The translations under genes were made by a program, and so were the position numbers. The notes under the pieces are model-generated. The model was given only the letters and a program-made list of their open reading frames with translations, ran no database searches and had not been told where the DNA came from. DNA of 64,000 nucleotides from NCBI RefSeq assembly GCF_910592395.1, contig NC_088318.1, forward strand, positions 13,638,349-13,702,348. The letters run 5' to 3'. The DNA comes from Lineus longissimus. Lineage: Eukaryota > Nemertea > Pilidiophora > Heteronemertea > Lineidae. Shown here one piece after another: positions 40,501-52,500 of this stretch. How positions within the stretch are numbered: position 1 is the first letter of the stretch; every line of letters begins with the position of its first letter.

Positions 40501-43500
40501 ATCAAATTAACCTTAGATTGCCTTTTAATTTGTGAACCACAAGATGGAAGTCTATTGATGCGGTTTGCCGTAACAAATAAAGTTTATTTGACACAGCCAG
40601 ATGTAAACCAAGTCCTGCTTTGTCATGCCCTCTCAATTATATTTGTTGTTCACTAAAGTAAACCAGCAAAGGCAACAGCATCCAGAAAGAGGAAATTTTC
40701 ATGTTGAATTATATTTCGACAAAACCACAGTTGTCATTTTATAGATTTATACCTTTAAATTAATTTTGTAATATTTGTTGGAAATGAAAATTGTAGCTAA
40801 CCACGCCATTACTTTCTGCTTTATTTTAGCGAGGCGTAAATTGAACGGTTTTTGGTTAAAATTCGTGCAAAAGTCAAGGTAAGAGTCGACCTATTTTATC
40901 CATGGAAATATGGTTTCATCACACAGCACGTTTTCTACCACTGTATTTGGAATTTTGTATTTTCTTCTTGTTTTTTGTTGTTATTGTTTTGAGTAGTAGC
41001 CTATCATGCACCCGAAACCAATCTGTCTATTTTCAATTTCCTTTTATGTGTTCTGGCTTCCTGTTGTCTTTGGCTGGTGGTGACGTGTTGCTTATTTTGT
41101 TAGTAGGGAAGGGAGGGGCAGGACGATTGTGGGGATCGATAAATGGCATCAGGTAATCACCTATTGATATTTCGGATCAGACGGGGCATATGCAGAGTGC
41201 AGTGCTCATCGCAGGAGTTTCGTTTAAGTTATGACTTGAAGTAAATGAAGGAACTGTGGTTCGCTTGAATTCTCTTGTAAATTCTGGCACCTTACTTTTT
41301 ATCAGTCAAACACTGCTGAGTAAAATATGGACTATCCGGAGCCTGCGATATTTTTGACAATAACGTCACAGAAATTGGGTGATCAATTTTCAAGCGTGTG
41401 TTTACCACCAGCATTTGTTGGCAGGGGTGCCAAGTCGCGCCCTGAGGTCAAACAGTTTGCGAAGCATTTATGATAAGAAGTACATTGAGGTTGCCGCACG
41501 AGGGCACAATGCTGAAGGGTTTATGCTATCACCTCGCATGCTGCTGATCGGGGACGCACAATGGGGAGGTCGCCCAAGACAGTTGGGGGTAGATTACCTA
41601 ATTGTCTGTGAGGAGGCTACTGATACGAATAGCCTGGCACCCTTACCACTGGGTGGAAGTCTGGGGGCCCATTCTTCCCCGAACATGTGACACAAACAAC
41701 TTCTTGTGAGTCTTCTGCCCTTTCATGCTATGTTTTGTTTGGGAGCAAACATTGGCACACGCGACAACAACTGCCTCATTCATATCCTGGTAAATTATCC
41801 CACCGCAAAAATTTTGAATACTTCTGCAGTATTTCACCAGATTTTCATTCAATATTTCTGCGGTCTGGTTTTTTGTTCCTCATGAATATAATAATACCTG
41901 TTTTTGTCCCCCATTCATAAAATTATGAATAAAATCTGTGTGTTTCAATTTTTTCATCTTATTTGTCGACTTGGGCCATTGTGTGAGATCAAGTCCGTTT
42001 GTCAGGGCGGCCATGTTTGTTGGCCATGTTTATTGTTTACTGTTGTAATTTGACTTCCTGTTACGCCCAGTTCACCTGATGCTGTGTGACGTCTGCATGC
42101 TTGTTTAACAACAACAATGCAGTTCTGTCCAGAAGTACCCTTGCCTGCCATCATGCAACACATTTGCACAACGCTGCCTTTTGGAGCTATGTTGAGAGCC
42201 TGTTTCATATGCATCCCAAAAACTAGACAACATCCCCACCTCAAAACTCCAATACAGCTTCAAATAAATACATCTGAAGAGTGGGGAAGCACGATATAAA
42301 TTGGCAAACACCCTAATTACTGTCAGACATTAATACCGAGCATTGATACCTCTGTCAGTCCAATCAAATGCCTGGAGATAGACTAACTTTTAAGAAAGAT
42401 GACATGCAGAGTGAATCTTCCTCGTTAGGACAAGAAAATGATCAGCTAATTACTTCAAGAGTAAAAGTGTTGTCATGCAATATTACAGAACATGAGACAC
42501 TCGAGCACGAAACATTCCCGAGGCTCCGGTGACACAAGTTAATGAGGAGGGTCAACAATGGCAAGAAGACCTGATCAAAGTGCAAGCAAGCAATTTGTAA
42601 ACAGATGAGCAGACGACAGGATGAATTGGCTCTTCATTTACAGGGCGAGACTCTAAATGATGGCGGTCTCACTTTCTCATCTGATTATCTAACATCGATT
42701 AGGAAATTTGCTGTGCATAGCCCCGTCGCAGACAAGCAATTTTGGTGCAGCAATGGGCAGTTTTTGAAAAAAAATGCTCAGAGATTGCAAATGGGAACTA
42801 ATAAAAAGTACGAGAATTATCAATGTAATGCATTTGGCATTAAATTTCGCAGCAGTCACTATTTTTAGTCTACTGCCTATTTCAAATGAGCAAATTTTCC
42901 AACTCTGAGCATCGTGAAAATTATAGGGTTTACAGCATTTGACAGGGTGGAACAAAATGGTCTAAGGTCACATATAATTGTATTTGTCCATCAGAAGTTG
43001 ATTGTGTGCTACTGTGCATTGACATACACATAGATGTTCAGCATCTACTGTGATTCTGATCAACCTAACATGAAATGATGCCATGTTTGATAACTGATCG
43101 TCTTAGCTGCAAAAGACAGATGTGAATTGTAAAGATGCGTTGGTGTCCATCCTGTTTGTGGTACCAGTGACCCATCCTTTCGACCCCATGAGGCATTCAA
43201 AGAACAATGGCCTCAGGGGAGGGAGTCGCCTTGACCACACCAAGTTATTATTTTTCAACAATTATTTCGTGAAATTTTACCAACACTTTGAAATTATAAT
43301 AGTAGCCCAATATTCTCAGTGCTGTATTTCAGTAGCTGTAATTTTAGTTCCCTCTGTAATTTTAGATCCCTCTTGAAATAATTTGGACCACCAAGTTGAT
43401 GGAATCGTGAAGATGAAATTTCAGTTTTGATGGGTCATAGCCAAACAGGGGCTGCTGCGGACTAGTGTCACAGACTCTCAGCTAGTGGGCAAGTGGTCCC

Positions 43501-46500
43501 TGGTTTAGATTCCTTGACCGGTGTGAGACTCGAGGCAGATCACTTTGGCTAACTTTTCTTACTCCACCGAGTGTATGAATGCGTACGGGTCAGAAATGCT
43601 CAGGTTGTATAGTCTAGATTGAGCAGCTCATTTGAGGTTTATTGTTTTCAGGATAGAGGGTTAAATGGTGAAGTTGGATGATGACCTCTGCCGTGGTTGA
43701 TATCAGATTATAAACTCCAACTTTTAAGTGCAAATCTTAGCCTATTAACCAGCTGCATTCGGTTGAGATGACAATGCAATACAAGCTCATCAAACTGTCA
43801 TAAGCTTCCATCTACATCCTAATAGCCCTCATCTCTAAAGGACCACAAATCAATTTCAAATTAGCTCAGAATCAACGAGTGAAATAGTATTAAAAGATGA
43901 AAATAGTTGACCTAGTTTTGATAAGAAGATTTAACGATTTGAGTTAAAAACTACAAGAAATGTTAAAAGTGTATGTTAGGTAAAGCATTATTGTAAACTA
44001 TGTCTATTTTAATGTCATTGTTTGTCATTCGAAAGGAATGAAATGATTATGCACGTGCATGTTCCTGTATTTCATATAGCGGCAAATTGTGGTGAAACAA
44101 ATCTGATGTGATATCGTTCACCCGATAAATTGTTCCGTTTGTTAACAGTCAGATTAAAAGGAAATATGGTCAATTCTTGACAAATTAGTTTTATTGAATG
44201 AGTGCGAGACTCACCGTCATTGACAGGACGTTTACCCGGCCAGAAGTTGCCACACTGGTCAGTATTGTTCCACCGTGCGCCCAATTGGGAACAAAATGCA
44301 CGGACACTTCCGATATCCATTAATCTTTTCGATGGCGTTAGTGGCAACCACCTCCGTCAGCCCACACGCCCGGCCCTGCTGCCCAGCTCGCCCTGTAATT
44401 ACCGGCGAACAATTGACCAGTATGGCCAGTGTCCCCCGCGGTTCTCTGCAACGGTACACCCACAATTTTGTACCTTAGGTCCCCCAGGGCGTCTTTAACC
44501 GACCAGTGGCCACTTGGTTGTGACACCAGGTCACAATTCTCCCCATGCTTCCATCCACCCAAGACAGCCACCTATCATCCCGGTACAGGTGTTCATACAC
44601 GTGCCCATTTTTTCAGTCGGCAGAGATTTCCAGATCTTCGGACCTTTTCTGCGCTCATCTAATTAATTCTGATTGGTTGACCACAAGGACATGAGAGCCA
44701 ACCATTCTAAACTGACCATGCGGATGCAAAAACATTATGATTTTATCTTTGAGGTTTAGTGGTCTTCCTTGACATGCGTTTTTTTTTCAATTCCTTCATT
44801 CGTGTGTAAAATTGAATGTTTTATGAGAGGTCTCCTAGAAAAGATTTGATCCTGTGGTTAAAACTTTCATTAGTTCGTTGGTAGAATGGTCTCTCCTAGG
44901 GATTACGGGACCTATCTCACGAAAGAAAAATGATTAGATTGAGGATCGTGGTTCAGTCTTATGTCTTGGAGAAAAATTGGTTAGTAATTTCTCAGCCGCG
45001 ATTGTGTACTGGTAAAAGCATCAGACAGGTTTTGGGCTCGCACCCAAAACTGATACAGGTCAGGTGAGCACTGTGTTAGTGGGTCCAAGTTACTCCGGCT
45101 TGCAAAGACTTATATTAGGCTGAAGGCTTTTGTGAATGAAATATTAGGTACCTCGCAAACAGGCAGTTTTTATCGCTGCAACATGTGACAATTATTACTG
45201 CGATGAGTGATAAAAAGATTGCTCAACTGCGGATAAAACCGGTAATGGCCGGGTTTGATGTTGATTGCAGGTTCGGTGATCACAGATTCTTGTTGAAGGC
45301 ACCTGCGATGACAAACACAAACCATGGATTGTTGGTCACAAGCGATCATTATCGCAGGTCATGTCGACAAAAAGCGCTCGTTTGCGGGGGCGCTTTGACA
45401 TTATTTGTGAATGTCCAAAACATTAGTGTCAATGGGACAGGCTCTTTTAAGAGTACATCTGTCACCTGCCATGGACACCGTTTCAAAAATTGAGCATCAT
45501 AGCATCCTTGTCAATGAAATATCCCATTGATATCAGTATGTGTGGGAGTCGGGAGGACCAAATGACAATCGTCGTTTTGTTACACGGTTTGGTTGCGGAG
45601 ACAAAAAAGAGGATGTGAATATGTCCGTTTCCCCGAATCGACAAATTTGAGGAGTGCTGTAATAATGGCGTCATAATACGTACAATTAGATTTGTTACAA
45701 TTGGATTCGTCCTCGTTAAAGGTTATAATTCATATCATCTTTACAACATTTTTAATTTCGTTCTTAAATTTGGAGCTAATGACCTACTTTATAAAGGTCA
45801 ACATTCAAATGACAACTAAATCACCACTCCCTGGTTTTATTTAGAATCGTTTACTCTTTGAACATGTTTGAAGTTATGTGCACCTTTTGATGCATGTTTG
45901 CAAGTTTAGGGGAAATGCCTTTGGCAATCGATTTGAAATTGCATAAAATTGGTTTGATGCAAAGATAGCATTATACAACATGTTGCCCTCGAAGATATCA
46001 TTGTGAAACCGCTTGATTTACTGAGATTGTCAGCATCGCTTATGTCAAGAGAGAATAAAGACTGTTCTTTTTGTATTCTTGGTTATATTCAACAGACCAA
46101 CAAAGATGACAGCGGTCGTGGACTAACTGCGTCCACGATGAAAATAAGAAAAGGTTTTTGATGTGGATAAATTCAATTTACTTTCAACTAACTTTCTTGC
46201 ATGCACAGATGTGGGGCTGGTTCCATTCTGACAAACCTGCCCAATATTTCAACCTGCTCTAAAACACAATTCACAGAATTTTCCTTTTATTCAACACCAC
46301 TCTCTACAGAACTGTTCTGGCAATCTTATTAAATATTCCCGTTAAAAAAATTGTGAAATTTTCCGTGAAATTTCACATTTTCTGCAAAGTGTTGCTCTTT
46401 GTTGCAATCAATCCGTACAAAATATCAACCAACTCAGCCAAACTCGTGCCTTTGTTCGTCAATTTAACTTCTGAAATAAATCTTTGTTGTTTCTTTAATC

Positions 46501-49500
46501 TGGTCGAAATTGGGCGGAATGCACCCAAAAAGCGCCAATTGTCCTTGATATACAAATGCATTGTGGGTCACCTGAAGTATCAAACAGCGTCTTTCTCGCA
46601 ATCTTTCTTTCGTTACTTATGCTTTTGTGGCAAGGAACCGTGTGTGCCTTTGTCTAAAAACAACAAAACAAATTGAATTTGTCGAACTTTACATCATTTC
46701 AAGCAAACTTGTTCTGCTACTTAATAGCTTGTAAACAGTTTGTTTCAGTTTCAATATATCAAAATTTACTCTATCCAATAAATATCCTACTAAATCCTGT
46801 GATTATGTCATCTAATTTGTTAGACTTTTTATCCAATATTGATGCAGATCTATAACGCGGTTGTGTAAATTTTAGTAACAGATGTTTTCATAGCTTTGTC
46901 ACCACATTAGTGTTTAATCTCAAGAAGCTATGCTGGACCCTCCCCCTGTATGCTATAAGTAAGAGCAGCGCAGTGAGTAAAGATCTTAACCAATCCGTCA
47001 TGATCAGTTCACGTCGGAATATCTTTTCTCACGGGTGGAGCAATGTAAGCTGGCAAAACACGTCCACGATTTCATTTCAATGAAAAGTCTTTCAAACCGC
47101 GGCAGGGCTTAGTGGTCGTACTGCGGTGGCAGAGTGGCACGTTTTTCGCGGCCAACGTTCATAATAGCTCGCAATCGGTTGCATTAGAATATCCTCTCTT
47201 ACACCCCAAGACTAATGAGGCAGCAAACGGAGGGCCGGCCCCCGACCAGTTTCGACCCTGTGTTGGCATAGTTACCCTGCAAACTTTCCAGAATCATGTA
47301 GTAATTAAGAAAGGGTCTTTAGGCTGTCATGAACACAATGAAAAGGGTTTCAGAAATGGGCAACATGTAGTCGGTACTCTATTAAGTTGTGTACATAGTA
47401 TCCGTAACTTATTACCTCCAATGTTTGACTTGTATTATCAGCCCTAGGGGGAGGGCTCTAAGAAGTATTCGAGCTATTTAATAATAGACAAGTTATCAGT
47501 GGTTAAGGAGCCAAGTCTGATGTCGTAAGAATTTCATAACAATGAAACCCTAGCGCACATATTCAAAATGCTAATTTAAAGTTGTCTTGATTATCAAGGA
47601 TTTAAAAGTGACACAAAAGGTGTACTTAATCAGTGAATGGTTGCCAACTGGTAAAAAAACTCATAGTTTCATTTTGGTGTCTTTTGGTTAAGTTTGACGT
47701 GTCACAGTGGAGAATTTGACACCTCAATCTGGCCTGTCATATGATGACAATAACTTGATGGGGTCCGTGGTCTATTCTGCTGCTATTAAGTGCGCATTTC
47801 GGGAGGTAGTTATAAAGAGATATCATCCCACAAGGTGTCGTTTTGGACAGTTTCAATTTCCATATTGCTGTTTGACCGCAGAAATTTCCCCTAACATGCT
47901 AAGAATTATTGACATAAGGTTTCTTGAACTATCCAAGCCATTTTTTCAAGCACATTCTTTCTTCTGAAACTCGGATAAGCTAAGTAACCATCACAAATCC
48001 TGAATTGAATTCAAAATGGCTGCCAAAATCCAAAATGGCCGTCAATTTACCCTTAATTCCTGATAAATCCTCTCTGGTGAATAAAAAAACTCAATTACTA
48101 TACAGTTTGTAAAAAATACCAGGAGCAATGGCACCAAGTCTTCCCCTCAGTCTCAGTTGTCAAGATGACAAATTTGGAACGTTTAAATTTGGAATGTTTA
48201 GCGACAAAGGTCCAGACGCATAAGTCTGAGAGAAGAAACTACCCACAGCTCGACTATCCGAGTTTGTATTATTTTCTTCATGACTGCACAAAAAATATTG
48301 CAATGTTTTGTGAGGCCACTTTGCCTTTTTTGAAGTGATCAGGGCACTACAAGCTCACATCTGGACCGATTGTCAAAAACAAAATGTTTCAGAGTAGAGT
48401 GATTAATTGAATAGGTTTGGCGGGTATTAATTAGGTTAATTTGTTTCAGGACAGGATTATATCATTTGTGGGGTTTCGGCTAGTCTAAAACACTATCTGA
48501 TAGGGTAAGAATCTTCAGTGATACATGCTATTGCTCTGTCAATGAAGCTAAGGAATAACCAAGCGTTATAGATGAATCTTGTTCAATTAAATCCGTGGGT
48601 CATTTTGCTTAACATCATTTCCACAATGTTTCGTTTCTCCACGCTCAGGTCGACAACCGCTTCACTCGTATCTTATTTCACGAGAATTCGTCTAAGTTTC
48701 TGTCGACTCCCTCCCATATCGACGCCGTTAATAATAGATGATACTCTATCCGTATAAGTTCAAGTGTCATGCCATCCCCATTCATCTCGCAGCATCTTCT
48801 AACTAAGCTGCTCATCGCTAATTTGCACGTTAAGACGCCACGACACCTCTGAGATAAGCATCTTTTTGAGGAATGAGCGTTTTCGGATCGCTTTGTGAGA
48901 AATCCTTTGAAAAAACCAGCTTATTACTGCATGGGATTTTGTAATAATTGGTTATTGTTTCTTTTTGGTCATCTTTGATTTTACCTGGCCTTGCAAGCTT
49001 ATGGGGTCATTCTTTAAGTTTTGTATAAAAATACGTTAATGTATCGGTGGCACTGAAATATAGGCCGAAGTTGAGGCACCTTGCTGAGGACAGCTCTACC
49101 CGAGTATTGTTTGGTCAGACAACTAATGCTGATACTGAGGTATCAATTTCTATTTTAAAACACCTCAAACTACTATTTTGACTAACCACAGTGGTTCTGA
49201 TTGCCCGACCGTGACCTCTGCCACCAAAACAAGGCACCATGTATCATACAACGGTGGTATACTTTAACCAGGGCGTTTTAGAATATAAAACGTACCAGTC
49301 GTAATTAATTGTAAAGCGTCCACAGCAGCCGCTGAATGGCAATAAACCACAGGCTGACGGCACTTAACACAAATTGTGGATCCTTGATCTCGCGTCCCGG
49401 CATCCACCGTAGATCCTTCAAAACGTGTATCAAAATAAAATCAAAACCTCAGGAGGCACTCAACTGGCAAGAATCTTAAGGCGAGTAAAATCTGAGGGTG

Positions 49501-52500
49501 GGGTTGGCACAGAATCAAGAGAGGAGTAATATAATGAGATGATAAATCTCCTTATCTCATGACTCAAGTTTTTTAGTCGTTCATTATTGCAAAAGATCAG
49601 GAACCCAAACTGCTTTTTTATGAAATCATTAACACTTTTTAGTTTGATTAAGGCAAAAATCAGAGTGTTTCACTCAATGCTGAGCTGTTGGAAAATTCCT
49701 CCCGTGATTTTTATCCAAACAATGTGCCACTATGCCAGTGGTGCAAATTCTGTGTTTTGGTTAGGGGTCCCATCTGGGCCGGAGTCATTTCCCCTGCTAT
49801 ACCACAACTTCACAAATAGTGACGAAAACCTAGTCAAAGTCGGTATGAATATAAGTTTTATTGGGGCAGGTTATGATGGGTTTATTATTGGGGGCTGACA
49901 GCTTGAAGGGTGATGGTGCCACCAGGAAGAAGCCATAGAAGTGGAGGGTGGTACAATTTAATTGCGTCTCCGTTTATGGTTTGCGACTGACAAGAGCGGG
50001 AGTAATAAAATGTTCATACTCAGGCTCTTGTAGAACTTTAAAGTTAACCCTCTAGGCCTGGTCGCTCAAGCGGCGTGAGCGGTAATGTTGGTAAGTCGAA
50101 AAAAGATAACACTTTGTTTAGCTAACACTAGTGTTTGTCTCGATTAATTGGGTCCTGCAACATTACGCCCTTCAGAATGTTTTCTCCCTTTTTGAAGACC
50201 AAAGCAACATGGACAGCCTAGCATCCCAAATTATCCACGAATTCAATGTTTGGGTCAATGTGAATTCTTAAAACAATATCCTGCCTCTGTGGCTATGGCC
50301 AAATTCTCCCTTTCACCATTCAGTGAATTTGACGATCTGGCATTACAAATTATCCACGAATTCCATGTTTGGGTCAATGTGAATTCTCAAAACAATATCC
50401 TGCCTCTGTGGCTAGGGCCATATAACAATACCAGACTCTGTGCCTAGGGCAATATAACAATACCTGACTCTGCGGGCAAGGCGATATAACAATACCAGAC
50501 TCTACGGGCAAGGCGATATAACAATACCAAGCTCTACGGGCAAGGCGATATAATAATACCAAACACTACGGGCAAGGCGATATAACAATACCAGACTCTG
50601 TGGGCAAGGAGATATAACAATACCAAACTCTACGGGCAAGGCGATATAACAATAACAGACTCTGTGGCAAGGCAATATAACAATACCAAACTCTACGGGC
50701 AAGGCGATATAACAATACCAGACTCTGTGGGCAAGGTGATATAACAATACCAAACTCTACGGGCAAGGCGATATAACAATACCTGACTCTGTGAGCAAGG
50801 CGATATAACAATACCTGACTCTGTGGGCAAGGCGATATAACAATACCAGACTCTGTGGGCAAGGCGATAAAACAATATCTGACTCTGTGGCTAGAGCCAT
50901 AAAACAATACCTGACTCTGTGGCAAGAACATAAAGCAATATCTAATACTATGGCTAGAGCCATAAAACAATAACTTACTCTATGGCTAGAGTCATAAAAC
51001 AATACCTGACTCCCTGGCTAGGGCCATATAACAATACCTGACTCTGTGGCTAGGGCCATAAAACAATACCTGACTCTGTGGCTAGGGCCATAAAACAATA
51101 CCTGACTCTGTGGCTAGGGCCAAAAAACAATACCTGACTCTGTGGCTAGGGCCATAAAACAATACCTGACTCTGTGGCTAGGGCCATATGACAATACCAG
51201 ACTCTGTGGCTAGGGCCAAAAACAATACCTGATTCTGTGGGCAAGGCGATATAAGAATACCAGACTCTACGGGCAAGGCGATATAACAATACCAAACTCT
51301 ACGGGCAAGGCGATATAACAATACCAAACTCTACGGGCAAGGCGATATAACAATACCAAACTCTACGGGCAAGGCGATATAACAATATCAAACTCTACGG
51401 GCAAGGCGATATAACAATACCAAACTCTACAGGCAAGGCGATATAACAATACCAAACTCTACGGGCAAGGCGATATAACAATACCAAACTCTACAGGCAA
51501 GGCGATATAACAATACCAAACCCTACGGGCAAGGCGATATAACAATACCAAACTCTACGAGCAAGGCGATATAACAATACCAAACTCTACGGGCAAGGCG
51601 ATATAACAATACCAAACTCTACGGGCAAGGTGATATAACAATACCAGACTCTACGGGCAAGGCGATATAACAATACCAAACTCTACGGGCAAGGCAATAT
51701 AACAATACCAGACTCTGTGGGCAAGGTGATATAACAATACCAAACTCTACGGGCAAGGCGATATAACAATACCAGACTCTACGGGCAAGGCAATATAACA
51801 ATACCAAACTCTACGGGCAAGGCAATATAACAATACCAGACTCTATGGGTAAGGCGATATAACAATACCAAACTCTACGGGCAAGGCAATATAACAACAC
51901 CAAACTCTACGGGCAAGGCGATATAACAATACCAAACTCTACGGGCAAGGCGATATAACAATACCTGACTCTGTGGGCAAGGAGATATAGCAATACCTGA
52001 CTCTGTGGGCAAGGTGATATAACAATAACAGACTCTGTGGGCAAGGCGATAAAATGATATCTGACTCTGTGGCTAGAGCCATAAAACAATACCTGACTCT
52101 GTGGCAAGGCCATAAAACAATATCCGACTCTGTGGCTAGAGCCATAAAACAATACCTGACTCTGTGGCTAGGGCCATAAAACAATATCTGACTCTGTGGC
52201 TAGGGCCATATGACAATACCAGACTGTGGCTAGGGCCATCAAACAATAGTGACTCTGTGGCTAGGGTCATAAAACAATACCTGACTCTGTGGTTAGGGCC
52301 ATAAAACAATAGTGACTCTGTGGCTAGGGCATTAAAACAATAGTGACTCTGTGGTTAGGGCCATATAACAAATACCTGACTCTGTAGCTAGAGCCATATA
52401 ACAATACCAGATGCTGTGGATAGGGCCACATAACAATATCTGATTCTGTGGCTGGTGCCATATTCTCCCTTTCACCATTCAGTGACCCATTGACTACAAT

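Noticed and set aside
43455-43545. tRNA-like B-box word (GGTTTAGATTCC) after GTGGGCAAGTGG
   Set aside because: A- and B-box-like words are at the wrong spacing and no cloverleaf can be drawn; at most SINE debris.
44072-44662. Cluster of overlapping ORFs on both strands in intron 5
   Set aside because: Explained by a GC-rich stretch with few stops; no product is recognisable.
50566-50970. 134-codon minus-strand ORF and several overlapping ones with a Tyr/Cys-rich repeat peptide
   Set aside because: They are produced by a stop-free 32-bp minisatellite unit read in three frames; there is no start context, domain or flanking coding sequence.
50423-52440. CRISPR-like array
   Set aside because: Units are contiguous, with no unique spacers, and this is animal DNA; it is a minisatellite.
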